A stretch of 64,000 bases of DNA, taken from NCBI GenBank assembly GCA_948567375.1, contig OX419756.1, positions 71,872,333-71,936,332 of the forward strand, read 5' to 3'. The notes under the pieces are model-generated. The model was given only the letters and a program-made list of their open reading frames with translations, searched no databases and had not been told where the DNA came from. The translations under genes and the position numbers were made by a program. Source of the stretch: Lunularia cruciata. Lineage: Eukaryota > Streptophyta > Marchantiopsida > Lunulariales > Lunulariaceae. Below, piece by piece: positions 22,150-33,199 of this stretch; position 1 is the first letter of the stretch; each line of letters opens with the position of its first letter.

Positions 22150-22950
22150 CCCTAAGGAACACAAAAGGTTTAGGTTACTCCAAGATTTTGGTATTCTGCA
22201 GCAACATCAAATCCTCAAATGTATATTAATCAAACCCTCATGGATAGTTTATCCATAAGTTGAAAGATTATTTCTATAACTAATCTTGAGAACTAGTTGA
22301 TGAAGGTGGTAGTTTCTTTGTTGCTGTACTAAGACTCTCTCAAAGATCTTTCACCAAAGTTTCCAAAATTGCTATTGCTTCTTTACACTCATGTCCTTTT
22401 GTAAGTCCTTCCACTCCACAAACCTCACATAACTCCTTGGTCTTAGGTCTCCTTCCTCCTAATCTTGGTGAGAAAGTCCAACATGCAATCCCAAGTCCAA
22501 TAAGCCTCTCCTTTCCCTCAATCTCTTGCTCTTAAAGGTCAATGGACATAAATTTTCCTTATGTCCTTTCTCTCTATATAAAAGACACTAAGAATCATTC
22601 TTTCCTCCAAGTAATATATTTTTTTAGATCCTCTCGACACTCTCTTCAAATTCTATTCTAAACTCTCTATTCCTCAAATCCACCCTTACAATCACCTCAA
22701 ACCCTTGGGGAACTTTTCATAGCCTTAACTTCCATTGTTGGTGACCTTCCATATTCCCAAGATGAGTCTAAACACTCAAATATGCTTTTGGTTACTCTCA
22801 CATTCCTCATGCATGAGATCTCAACTCTCCAAAATTGAGCACTCCTCACAATATCACTAAATGCTCTCAATTGGTATCTCAAAGTCCTCCAAAATTTTGC
22901 ACACTTTATCAAAATTCAAAGACATCCCCTCTTGAAAAGTTTCAGAAGTT
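22150..22950 (-). pseudogene. A3 upstream zinc-knuckle ORF
   Basis: The N-terminal part is open at 22912-22697 (LRYQLRAFSDIVRSAQFW). The rest is decayed and matches the intact ORF of A6 at 45871-45506. It lies between leader and gag. Confidence 0.6.
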
Positions 22951-23099
22951 TTCATCAATCTGTTTGGCCTATGCATTTTCCTATTCAACACACATATTTT
23001 AGATTTGATTTGAAAACACCCCCCTTCACTTTAAAATCTCAAAATTTCTTGGGAAAGAATAATGTCTCTCCAATTCTTGAGCCAAAAGGTAAAATACTA

Positions 23100-24805
23100 T
23101 GGTACACACATTTTTTGGTTTTGTTATCTTTTGATAAAAAAAAGGTACAGTTAAGGCAGAATTGAACCCAAATGGAGACAAAAGTAGAAAATTTGGGTCT
23201 ACAGGTTGAAGCTAAAGTAGTCAACTTTGTGTCATAGGAAGAAGGACTCAAATTGGACTAAAGGAGTGCAGACCCAAAGGAGGAATGAAGTTGTAGGTCA
23301 TGATTCTTGCGGGGGTTGTATCTCATTGACAACATTCCAAATTGTGCTTGTTATATCTCTTTTGGAACGTCTCTTTTAGGGCTTTTTGTTGCCACCAAAA
23401 TTGTTGAGTTTAGAGGTATGTAGCAGAAGTTACAAGCATTTGAAGTTTTTGTAGTAGATGTTTAGAGTAGTTGAGTGACTTTTGGTTGAGGTTCTTTGGA
23501 TCCACATTACTTTGGGGCTATGTTCTTTGGGTCATTGTTCTTTGGGTGTATAGACTTTGGGTCTATACAACTTCGGGTTAAAAGCTTCTTTGCCTTAGGA
23601 CAAAGGTGACCAGTTGGACCTCGGAGTGCAATGAAGGTGACTTCAAGGGTCTTACGAGAGGTACAAGAGGAAATTAGAGTTGGGAAAGAAGATATTTAGG
23701 ATATCCATGATTTCAATTTCAATTTGAATAAAAAATGGAATAGAAATTGAAGGAAAAGTAGTAGTAGTGAATGAATTTGAAGTGCAAGATCAGACAATAC
23801 GTGTCTTTGGATCAATTGTTTGAGACATTAGAGAGGAGTGGGTTAGGAGATAAAGATGAAAATAGATTAGATATGAGTGCAATTGTAGTTTAGAGTGAAG
23901 AAGTAGTAGAAATAGCAAAGGAATTAGTAGTATTAGATAGACCCAAAGACAGAGAAGTGCAAGAAGTTACTTCAAGGTTAGAAGGTGAAGTAGAAGTAGA
24001 CATTGGATTGGATTCATTACCAATTTGAGATAGGAATTGATAGATATGAAGAAGTGGGTTGTCATTTTGGGATCTAGAGATTGTTAGGCAGTAGTTTAGG
24101 AAGTTAGTTAATTGTTACGTGCTCAGCCTATTTAAAGGAGTCCTTTGCATTAGAATCTTGTTCAATGTTCATTATCCCTTAAATTAGATAAAGCGAAGTG
24201 CTGATCTAAGTACTCATTGCTTGAGTTTAATTCCGAGTATCAATTTTGTCTGTATGTTTGTGAGTGTTGGGAGAATTTTGAAGTGCAAGTTAATGTGTTT
24301 GTTGGATGTTGGATTTTAAATCCTTGATATTCATTCTGTATGTTTGATCCTAAGTGAAGTGCAATCAAAACAATGCCTAGACATATCTGAGAGGAATTGT
24401 AGTGTTGGTAGTATTCTGCATTTTTTAGTGCAATGCTTAATTGAAAGCAAATTCAATTGAGGAAGTTGTGCCTTCAATGGAGGGGTGGAACACAATTCTG
24501 AGGCAAAGTTGTCTCATAGTGAAGTAGCCATTTTTGGGAAGGACTGAATCATCACAATAGAGTTTGTTTAGACAGAATTGAATGATTTGTGATTATGGGT
24601 GACAATTTTTTGTGATGAGACTACAAATCAGTGCTTGTTACTCTCTTTTGGGTGTGGTTTCTACCTAAGAGACTAAAGATGAAATCAAGACAAACTACAC
24701 TATGATCATTTTACTTCATATTTGAACATTTTTGAATCATACCTCTCTAGGAACAAACTTTATGTACCTAATTACCGCAAAAGTGACATTTATCGAGTTG
24801 TCTCA
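23100..24805 (+). mobile_element. Family B element B5, short form
   Basis: It starts TGGTACACACATTTTTTGG and ends GAGTTGTCTCA, 1.7 kb, inserted in the leader of A3 in the opposite orientation. Like B2 it lacks most of the coiled-coil gene and has the repeated CTTTGGGTC units (23490-23585). A terminal block with TATTTAAAGG at 24129-24138 is present. AAATAC occurs on both sides. Confidence 0.75.
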
Positions 24806-25315
24806 AATACCATACAATAAATTGTCTTCACAAGTTTCAAAGCAATCCAATGGAAATTTAAGAAATGAAAATTCCATACAAAATTCTAGAGAGCATACAA
24901 TTTGCGGGAACAGTTTACCCTACCACCTTCCAAAAAGTCTGACTCAATGTTTGTAGTAGCTCATAAAATAATTTCAAGTGTCCCACCTAATACATAATCC
25001 AAAAAATCCTTTGTGAAAATCTCAAGTTCAGATCTCAAACTTGAGGTTTTGCCCAAAATCATCAAAATCCACACAATCTACAATCCACCTCACACAATCT
25101 CTCCAAATCCTCTCATGTGTATGGTATGCATATTATCACCTCAAAAATATCATAATGAACTATAGGGTATACAAATGGATCCAAGTTCTCTAAGATAAGT
25201 TTAGCCTCCTCCTTTCCTAATGTTCTCTCCAAGTGAGCTCTCATAGCCTTAATATAGAATTGTAAGTGGAACATTATCTTGCCATTTAAAGAAGTCTTGG
25301 CAATAGAACCAAAAA

Positions 25316-25988
25316 TGTGAGCAAGCTTGTCTCTCACTCAAAATGAACCTCTAATGGCTATTATGGTAGCGCATCATGGACTAAGAAGGCAAGGAACCCC
25401 AACTCCATCATACTCCTCCAAGGATAACACTCCAAGACTCCAAAACCATTGCTCACTAGAGATAGTTGTAAATGAAATGATTATGACTACCTCATCACCC
25501 CTAGTTTATATACTTATGAAATAGTTACACACCAAAGTTACTAATTACTAGAGTAACTCAAGTTACTAGGCTAAATGTCTATTAAAGCCAAAAGTATAAA
25601 GGAATATCCATACTCATGGGAATATTCTTCTAAGCATGTGGTCTCATCTTGACACAATCACTAAGTCAAGGATTCCTCCTGGACTATCATTGGAATATAG
25701 AAGAATTTAAATAAAAAGGTTTGTGGGTCCAGGAGTTCTCAACACTTTTTTCAAAGCCAAATACCTAGGAATAATACCAAGTCAATACACTAGAATCCAA
25801 AATAGTGGTGTTCATCTTTTCCACTTCCTCTAAAGTAAAGTTCCCTCTATTTTAGATATGAGTAACTTAGCTAATCATGACTAATGTAGAACCATCCTCT
25901 ATCTCTATATAAATAATATCTCTCAAATACTTATAATACTAAACTAAATATCACAATAATATATACATGCACAGATGGATATTACAGT
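25316..25988 (-). repeat. A3 5' LTR
   Basis: It runs from TGTGAGC to ATATTACA on the plus strand, 673 bp. It differs from the 3' LTR at many sites and by small deletions, so the insertion is not recent. A decayed tRNA-Asp primer site lies at about 25294-25312. Confidence 0.88.
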
Positions 25989-26403
25989 CCGCACTCCTTG
26001 GTAGTTCTATCTCAAACACTAGAAGAACTCCACCATGGGGTTAAACTAGACTGATCCACCTCTTGTAGTGGGACTTCAACTTGTAGTGGTACCATTTCCA
26101 ATTAGTCCACCTTTAGATACACCAATGCTACTAGAGCTAGAACTTGGGGTCACTACCAATCTACCCCTAGAAACCAACCTTGAAGTGATGGAGGTGTAGT
26201 TTAGAGACTAATATTGTCTCCATAGCATTTCCAAGTGAGCTCTCTTGCACTCATGGTAATCATCCATTGGTAGAATTTCCAATTGGTGGAGCAACCACTT
26301 CCATGCCATGGAGGGTGTAAACAAAGTTGAGTTCCGTATCTAATATAGATCATACCAACTATTAAAATCTTGGATGAAGTCATCCAACTCAAAGGTACTC
26401 ATT
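25989..26403 (-). pseudogene. D-family gag fragment, right part
   Basis: It continues 13645-14058 and matches D at 34690-35115, including the region encoding MAWHGSGCSTNWKF-like sequence (MAWKGLFQHLEG in D). Stops are frequent. It ends abruptly against family B coding sequence at about 26401. Confidence 0.75.
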
Positions 26404-26606
26404 CTATCACTTCTTCACTATGGATTGCAACTAAGATCATGGGTAATTTATCTACATCTTTATTCTTTGACCCACTCTCTTCTAATATCTTAGGTAATTC
26501 ACCCACAACACTTGCACTCCTACTTCTCCTACTTTGGATGGGATATTTTTCTTTGTCTTACTCCAAAGTACATCTAACTCCTTTCTCACTAAATCTAATG
26601 TGAGAC
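26401..26606 (-). pseudogene. B6 coiled-coil gene, 3' fragment
   Basis: The minus-strand reading matches B3 at about 12060-12270. The gene continues at 48686, so A4 was inserted here. The target duplication is AGAC on both sides (26603-26606 and 48686-48689). Confidence 0.75.
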
Positions 26607-27263
26607 TGTAACACCCATTTGAACATGTGTGTGGTATTGTGATATTTAGCTTGGTATTACAAGTACTTGAAAGATATCATTTATATAGAGATAAAGGATG
26701 GTTCTACATTAGTCATGATTAGCTAGAGTTAGTCATAGCTAAGATAGAAAGGATCTTACTTTAGAGGAAGTGGAAAAGATGAGTACCACTATTTTGGACT
26801 CTAATTTTTTGACTTGGTATTATTCCTAGGTGTTTGGCTTTGAGGAAAGAGTTGAGAACTCTTGGGTCTACAAGCCTTTTTGTTTTAGATTCTTCTATAG
26901 TCCAAGGATAGCCCATGTGAAAGAATCCTTGACCTAGTGGTTAGGTCAAGATAAGATCACATGCTAGTGGAATATGCCCATGTGAATGGATATTCCTTTC
27001 TACTTTTTGACTTTACTTGACTTTTAGTCTAGTAACTTGAGTTACTATGGTAATTAGTAACTTTGGTGCATAACTATTTCACAAATATATAAACTAGGGG
27101 TGATGAGGTACTCATCAACCTTTCATTTGTAACTATCTCTCTCTCATTGAGTTCTCTAGTGAGCAATGTCTTGAGTCTTGGAGTGTTAGCCTTGAAAGAG
27201 TTGGGGTTCCTTGCCTTTTTAGTCCATGGTGTGCTACCATAATAGCCATCAAAGGTTCATCCT
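26607..27263 (+). repeat. A4 5' LTR, main part
   Basis: It starts TGTAACACCC. The TATA box is at 27086-27094. It is cut after GGTTCATCCT by D. The last 24-28 bp lie at 37196-37223 and end GGCTCACA, followed by the primer site at 37228-37240. Confidence 0.9.
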
Positions 27264-27267
27264 TGTC

Positions 27268-27370
27268 GTGCGTATATACATCGCTACACAACATACATTG
27301 CTGTCAACATCATACACTATAGAAACACAACTCACACATAAGTTATACATAGACTCTAAAGTGCCACAAT
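27268..27370 (-). repeat. D segment X, outer copy
   Basis: These 103 bp, from GTGCGTATATAC to GTGCCACAAT on the plus strand, are nearly identical to 27803-27905. They lie outside the 3' LTR core. On the minus strand X contains a TATA box (TGTATATAC) near its end, so it behaves like U3. Confidence 0.85.
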
Positions 27371-27796
27371 AATCAGATTGCTTACCACTCTCAACTCAAC
27401 TCAGATCAGTACTTGATATATCACTCTATAAATTGCTAACAACTGGGCATTGATTATAGTCAAGCCACACCCACTCAAGCATAGAGAATCCAGGTGACGC
27501 TCGCCGGCCTCTGTCCACCATGGCCAGGAACTCAAAGGCTCAACATCAAAGAAGTGAGCTCTCTGGAGCTCACTTCAAAACTATAACCCCTGGACTTGAG
27601 CTAGCTCTGAAACCCTAACGGTCCTGCTGACAAACGGTGCAAAGTGACGGTGGGCCCCACCGTGAAGTTAGTACCCCGAACACAAAAGCTAACCATCGGA
27701 AAGTAGTTGCTGAGAAATTGTTGAAATAACTCTAACTACTATCACTGGAACTCTAGTGTTCGAGCATCTAGATGCGGAACTACAAATGGCGTGACA
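27371..27796 (-). repeat. D 3' LTR core
   Basis: 426 bp match 36745-37195 in the same orientation. On the minus strand it starts TGTCACGCC and ends CAATCTGATTA. The predicted transcription start (25-30 bp after the TATA box of the inner X) falls just inside it, so it corresponds mainly to R and U5. Confidence 0.88.
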
Positions 27797-27802
27797 GCTG
27801 TA

Positions 27803-27905
27803 GTGCGTATATACATCGCTACACAACATACATCGCTGTCAACATCATACACTATAGAAACACAACTCACACATAAGTCATACATAGACTCTAAAGTGCC
27901 ACAAT
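27803..27905 (-). repeat. D segment X, inner copy
   Basis: It is a direct repeat of 27268-27370. On the minus strand it begins TTGTGGCACTTT right after the purine tract GGGGAGCAA, as the start of a 3' LTR should. It runs through a TATA box and joins the core by CTACAGC. Confidence 0.85.
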
Positions 27906-27920
27906 TGCTCCCCTAGCTGG
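27906..27920 (-). other. D polypurine tract
   Basis: The minus strand reads CTAGGGGAGCA just before the inner X. A purine-rich tract at this place primes plus-strand DNA synthesis in Ty3 elements. Confidence 0.6.
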
Positions 27921-28189
27921 CGGTTAGGTCCCTTTAACTCTAGATAGCCATCTACTCTAAGTATATGGTATACCCTTTAATGGGCAAAGATCAGGAGGCC
28001 GGGTGCTATGGAGACCCATTGTTAGTCGCTTGTCTGCAATCTATACCATATAAAGAATGAACTAGTTATAGGTCAAGTACATTTAGGACATAACCACTAT
28101 CCATGAGGAACCACCGTGAGGGGAGGAGTCATACATGCCATATGCCATCCTCTCAAACAGCTATCATTACTAACATAGTAGCAGCTCCA
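27921..28189 (-). other. D 3' untranslated region
   Basis: It lies between the end of pol and the polypurine tract. I see no frame or repeat in it. Confidence 0.5.
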
Positions 28190-28540
28190 CTAGAAGAGCC
28201 ACATAACATACACCTCAAGCATGCACGTACAAGTGCCAAGCTTGGGTTTATCAATGTTTGGAAGGTGACATGGCGCACAATTGGGCACATGATCCTTCCA
28301 AACAACACCATCATGTCCTTCTAACACAAGGACTCCAGATGGCAAAACCTCGCGCACTCTCAAGATAGTGCGGCCTGTAGAAGCATCAAGTGTCATTGGT
28401 GCTGTTTGCTGTAGATATACATAGTCGCCTGGATGAAATCTATGGATCAAGGGTCTATAATCTCCTCCTGGAATGGTAGCATAGCGTAGAGTATCTCTAT
28501 GCTGAGCAATTGCTAAGTTCTCAAAGGCCATCGACATCAC
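28190..28540 (-). pseudogene. D integrase C-terminal tail
   Basis: The 116-codon frame continues pol. It includes RFHPGDYVYLQQ, the usual post-core integrase strand, then GVLVLEGHDGVVWKDH and NCAPCHLPNID. There is no chromodomain signature. It would bind DNA or position the integrase. Confidence 0.75.
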
Positions 28541-29758
28541 TCTCTAAAAGATCTCTGCCCGCTGAGAACATGCACTCATCCATACATCGGGGTCATCCAA
28601 GTCCAAAACTATAGTAGCATCTTGACAAATGGCTGCAGGTAAATCAGGATCTCATCCATAGAGTAGAAAGTATGGAGAGAAGGATGCTAAGGAGGCTTGC
28701 CGGCTGAACCGATAGCCCATGGCCAACCAAGGTAATTGGAGATCCCAATCTCCCAAGTGGCCTCTCTGCAAACCATACTTTTGCAATCCTCTCTTCATCG
28801 TCTGAACCACTCTCTCTGCTAAGCCATCTGCCTCAGGGTGATCTCGGGAGGTAGTACGGTGATCAATCAAAGCCTTGTCACACAAGACCTGAAACTCTCC
28901 CAAGAACTCTGTACCCTAATCAATCAAAACCTTAGCTGGTGCACCAAAATGACTAAGAACTCGATCCAGGAATGAGTAAGCTGTCCCTTCACTAGACTTG
29001 TTAGGAAGTGCCACCAACTCAATCCACTTGGAGAAGTGCTCCACCATCACCAAAACATACCGATGATGTCTCACAGTTAGCGGTAAAGGTCCGGCAAAGT
29101 CCAAACTCCAACGGTAACCCAATCCCATGATAGGTAATGGGTGTAACTATGGCATAGGAGCATTGAATGATGCTCTAACTTGGTCACAAACCATACATCT
29201 GGCAACAAACTGCTGTACCTCGGTCTGCATACCGCACCACCAATAATGACTTTGGAGTAAGCTATACGTACGTTTTACTCCAAAATGTCCTACCTCCTCA
29301 TGAGTATGACGGACCAATTGTGGTCTCTGTGATGGAAGTGGTACTACTTGCACTCTACCATCCTCCCATACACGCAAAAGGTGTCTACCCTCCAATCTGA
29401 TCCGTCTAGCTTGCTGAAGAACACGGTCTCTCTCCTTGGCCCTAATTGTGCCACCCACAACACCAGTGCAAAGATAGTCCATCACTAAGACATCATCATG
29501 AATGTCTCGCTGAATTGTATCAATATCTTCACTCTTTGGATCTGTGACCTCAATAACTCCTCTTGTATACGCTGAGAGAGATAGCACCAAAGCCTCTACA
29601 AATATATAGAGAAAGGCCGATGCATGCCAACCTGGCACCATCTCCTCATCTGTCTCACCATGCCAACGTGCTCCGGTCTGATCCTGTTGGCTGGGACATG
29701 GGTTTCTACTCAACCCATCTGCATCACGGTTCACCACTCCAGGTCTATGAACAACCAT
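28541..29758 (-). pseudogene. D integrase
   Basis: It joins element DNA to the host chromosome. The zinc-binding HHCC domain is visible (HTHEEVGHFGVKR, then CMVCDQ, near 29200-29340). The catalytic core has the first Asp in WSLDFAGPLP (near 29090), the second in VLID followed by a stop and GTEF (near 28910), and the Glu in ADGLAERVVQTMKR (near 28820). All three catalytic residues are kept. Stops after NAPMP, VLID and LLYG break the frame. The stop in VLID*GTEF stands where Ty3 elements usually have Gln or Arg. Confidence 0.85.
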
Positions 29759-30060
29759 GAAATCATACTCCTGTAAAATCAGAGCCCATCATGCAAGCTT
29801 CCCTAAAAGCTTGTCGGACTCCATCAACCACTTCAGTGGCTGATGATCAGTGATAAGAGTGAAGGGGTTACCAAATAGATAACATCGGAAATGTGCTATT
29901 GCCCAAACTGCTGCCAAGCACTCTCCCTCATATGAACTATACTTCGCCTCCGCTGAATTATTGGAGCGACTAGCATAGGCCACCACAAACTCCTTCCCCT
30001 CATCATCATGCTGGGTGAGCACCGCTCCAAGCCCCAACATACTCCAATCAGTGTGAACTT
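29759..30060 (-). pseudogene. D RNase H
   Basis: It degrades the RNA of the RNA/DNA hybrid. Frame 30040-29789 has the first Asp in FQVHTDWSMLGLGAVL, the Glu in YSSYEGECLAAVWA and the next Asp in LITDHQPLKWL. The last motif follows in the next frame piece (VNRDADGLSR, 29730). The catalytic residues appear to be present. One stop follows KLA. Confidence 0.85.
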
Positions 30061-31180
30061 GAAATGGTCATCCCCTGATCGGTCTCTTCAAAATAGGAGT
30101 AGATGTCAACCTCTCCTTGAGCTCTACAAAAGCTCTCTCCTGCTCATCTCCCCAACACCACTCCTATGTAAGCTTGGTCAGCTTCATCAAGGCCTTGGCA
30201 ATGGCACTAAATCCTCTAACATAGCGGCAATAGAAGTTCGCCAACCCAAGGAATGCTCGCACTCTGCTCACATCCGTAGGCCAAGGAATACGTGCAATAG
30301 CCTCCACCTTGGTCTACTGAACACCAAGTCCTCCAGGGTAGATAATGTGACCCAATTACTCAACCTGCTCATGGAAGAACCTACACTTCCCAGGATGTAA
30401 TTTGAGTCCATGAGATCTCAACCTCTTAAACACCTCCAACAACTATCTCTCATGCTCCTCCATAATAGTGCTATAAACCAAAATGTCATCAGTATAGCAC
30501 CGAGCAAAATCCAATCTAGCTAGGATCCTATCCATGACCCTTTGGAACTCAGCAAGGGCATTCTTTAACCCAAATGGTAAGAACCTCCACTGATATAACA
30601 CATCCTTGCCGTGAGGATCAATAGCCCAAAATGTTGTCTTAGACTTATCCTCCTCTCTAATCGGCAACTAATGATATCCTGCTCAAAGATCCAAAGTACT
30701 GAAGATCTTTGCATGCCCAATTGCATCAAAAATCTCCTCCGATGTAGGCATGGCATACCAATCAGCCCTAGTCTACCGGTTGATAGGACGGTAATCTCCA
30801 CACATCCGCCTATTTGTATAGTTGCCATGCATATCCTTCTTGGCTGGCATCACTGTCGCTGATGCATACTCTCCATGTGAAATCTCCACCAAACTAGCCT
30901 CAAAAAGGTCACTACTTCGGCTCTAAATCAATGTCCTCTCCATATCACTATATCAATAAGGACGTCGGAAAATTGGTGTGTTGCTAGTCAGCTTAATCTG
31001 TATACTAGGTCCCTTCAGAGCACCCAAATCCTTCATACTGAAGGCAAAACAACTCGTGTGACTCCTCAAGAACCTCCAAACCCTCCGTCTTTCCTCTCTA
31101 GTAAGCTTGGGTCCAAGATCTGGCTCCCAAGTATCCTCTGTAATTGTAGTAGGAGTGGAAGACGTACTGACTGACTGCTA
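30061..31180 (-). pseudogene. D reverse transcriptase
   Basis: The N-terminal part reads ASATVMPAKKDMHGN and RRMCGDYRPINR (near 30790-30870). Palm motifs follow: FSTLDL, then stop-AGYH, then DPHGKDVLYQWRFLPFGLKN and the catalytic box YTDD (30485-30496; usually YIDD or YLDD, both Asp kept). The connection PGKCRFF, GLANFYCRYVRGF and AKALMKLT is also present. Stops occur after INR, LDL, GYH, EHER and KLT. In several of these the conserved residue is Arg, Gln or Trp. Confidence 0.88.
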
Positions 31181-31489
31181 CACTGGGCCCTTGGGAGCAA
31201 TAGTGTCATGCTCCTGACCACTAGAGGTCCCAACCTTTGTGTGAAAAACTCCCTCCACTCTGGTTGCAAGCTCCACACGTCCTCTAGCTGCATCCCATGT
31301 GGACCAAGGGTGTAATCCAAGTAGCCCACGCTCACCTGGATGGACTCCAAGTAGACCACTCTCCCTAGTAGCTACTGGATGTGTCCCAAGGATACCATGT
31401 CCACTTGGTCCATCGCCCCCAGCATGTGCTTGAATTGTCTCGATAGGCACAGGGCTCACAAGTGTCCGAGTGGTGATGCCTATCAAGCA
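31181..31489 (-). pseudogene. D linker between methyltransferase and RT
   Basis: The frame stays open from 31660 to 31178. After the methyltransferase C-terminus it holds three imperfect repeats of the type LGTHP, LLGVHP, LLGLHP (near 31300-31400) and a Ser/Thr/Pro-rich segment. It is probably a spacer in the polyprotein. I recognise no domain. Confidence 0.55.
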
Positions 31490-32520
31490 CATCCTATGCT
31501 GCTCTGCCAAGCCAAGGCTCACAATCCAAGTCAAACACTTTAGGTCCATAGCCTGACCTAACACCTGACGCATGGATGCCTCTGACATTGCTGGAACAGC
31601 GCTAATACCGGTGTGAAAACCCATCGCCCGCCTTCTCTCATCAACATTGGGCTCCACCAACTGCTGTAACTATGAGTCCCAAACAAGTCCAAGTCCTCCC
31701 TCTCAAAAAGCATGAGAGCCTGGGAAACTCATGAGTGTGGGAAATGCAGCTCTAGGCTGTCCAACTAGGTTCACCACCGCCATAGGTGACCTATCAGCCA
31801 CTACTATTGTTTGAGACTGACGCCCAACATCCAAGATATCATCAACAAGAATGTAAGCCAGTCGTTGAGTCCCATCATAAGCATGCTGTTGAACCTCTCT
31901 GGGTAAGAGGTTTGTCCACCAAAGACAAAGACAATGAGCCTGTGATCACACTCTGGCTGCATCTAACAATACAGCAGGTCCCATCCAAGAATGGACCTGA
32001 TGTGTACTGGCCACCACTCTGGTGCGAGAATCACCCATCAAAGGAACGTTCTCTAAAAGGTAAGCTAGAGAAACAGACTGATGAACATGCAGATGTCGTA
32101 GTATTCGTAACATCTCCCAAAACACACCAAAATGAGGATCCTGAAGACCCAATCCTCTACCAGCACGTGTATGTCCCTGACATGGCCATCCAAAAATCAC
32201 CAAGTGAATAGGCCATGTCTCTCTAGGTCATGCGCCCCCAGTAAGGAAATGTCTCCTGGTAGGGCCTTCTGGTAACCTATGACTGCTGACATCGGTAACA
32301 ACTCCAGATATCGATAGGCCAAGTGTGCCATATGATGTAGAGAGACTCGCCTAGCAGTCTCATCCCTCTCTACATACAAGTACCTCTGTACTCGGATACC
32401 CGCATGTAACACCGCAGCTAGTCCGGTGCTGATCCCACCAAACAACTCCAATAGGCATATCCCCTCTACTAGATACTGCCAAGCAATGAGTGTGGTATCC
32501 AGAGGTGTCAAAGCAATTAC
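31490..32520 (-). pseudogene. C5-cytosine DNA methyltransferase domain of D pol
   Basis: The enzyme class moves a methyl group from S-adenosylmethionine to carbon 5 of cytosine in DNA. Motif I is LELFGGISTGL (32419-32454), followed by GIRVQRYLYVERDETA with the acidic motif II residue. Motif IV is FGWPCQGHTRAGRGLGLQDP with the catalytic Cys (PCQ, 32177-32185), then FWEMLRIL. Motif VI is LLENVP (32045-32053). Motif VIII is SQAHCLCLWWTNLLP (near 31905-31943). Motifs IX and X are ERRRAMGF (from 31639) and RQVLGQAMDLKCLTWIV. The order I-IV-VI-VIII-X is the canonical one, unlike the permuted DRM enzymes. N- and C-halves are in different frames (shift near 32200), and one stop lies at 31945. It sits in frame with RT and integrase. 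Confidence 0.88.
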
Positions 32521-32905
32521 CTCTAGAAGCTCATCCTCACACTCATCTCCTGATGGTACGAAGGCTCCACTCCAAGCTTGCTGCACCAATTGATCTGCAT
32601 ACTGCTGCAATGCCTCCTTTGAACTCCACAATGGAACATCCAAGGTGGATGGAACAATCCCACTCGTACTCCAAAGCCGAGTGATCTCCTCTGGTACTGG
32701 AGTATCCTCTACATGGGCGTTCCCCTCCAACAAGTCACCAGGCCAAGTAACTGCACCACTAAAAGCTAAAATTGATGCTACTATGGTCCTGGACTGTAGT
32801 GAGCCAAGACTGCTACTACTGAAGCGTACTGGTAGGTGACATACCCATCCCTCACCAGACTGCCAACCAGGTCTATAAGAAGCTATTTCCTCCCAATAGT
32901 CAATG
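32521..32905 (-). pseudogene. D linker between protease and methyltransferase
   Basis: It is part of the open frame 32967-32197. It is acidic and Ser/Pro-rich (EDTPVPEEITRLW, GDECEDELLEVIALTPLD) and leads into motif I. I see no separate domain such as PWWP or ADD. The frame is one base off the rest of pol, and a second shift near 32200 restores it. Confidence 0.6.
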
Positions 32906-33199
32906 CTGAAACCCATGAGGTATAACACTGCTCCCCCAACTAGCACATCATATGATTCAGCTATCATCGCAATAGCCTGAGCTCTCTACCACCGAGCTAT
33001 CAGTCGGATGACCAGGCTGAACCTAGACAACAAGCTCTCCACGTGTGATGTACTGTGTCGAACCGCCACCTACAGATGTTTGGATCTGAAATGGACACCT
33101 CTCCACATCGGTCTTCCTTAACTCCAGACCGACAATTGCAGCCTTCCCCAACATAAGGGGCTGCACACCAGAGTCTAACAAGACTCTTTGTGGTGTTTA
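32906..33199 (-). pseudogene. D aspartic protease
   Basis: This retropepsin would cut the polyprotein. The active site is VLLDSGVQPLMLG, with DSG at 33167-33175. The second conserved motif is YDVLVGGAVLYLMGF near 32908-32952, in a different frame. A stop precedes the active site at 33197. Spacing of about 75 residues between the two motifs fits the family. Confidence 0.78.

Larger units (their letters stand above)
14059..25988 (-). mobile_element. Family A element A3 with two nested B elements
   Basis: Read on the minus strand: 5' LTR (25988-25316), decayed primer site, leader, upstream zinc-knuckle ORF, gag, protease, partial RT, RNase H, integrase, polypurine tract and 3' LTR (14750-14059). 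B4 (16506-20315, minus) interrupts it at the end of RT. B5 (23100-24805, plus) interrupts the leader. A deletion removed the RT palm near 20560. Without the insertions the element is about 6.4 kb. It sits in D-family gag. Confidence 0.85.

Noticed and set aside
28190..28540. A chromodomain at the integrase C-terminus of D
   Set aside because: No aromatic cage or WKGY-type motif is present; the tail ends NCAPCHLPNID. A chromodomain is seen only in E.
31490..32520. Assignment of the methyltransferase to the DRM family
   Set aside because: DRM enzymes have a permuted motif order. Here motif I precedes IV, VI, VIII and X. Closer placement (DNMT3-like or other) needs a tree.
31490..32520. Bacterial contamination or recent bacterial transfer as source of the methyltransferase
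   Set aside because: It is embedded in frame in a plant-type Ty3 pol, decays with it, and has a second eroded copy in the window.
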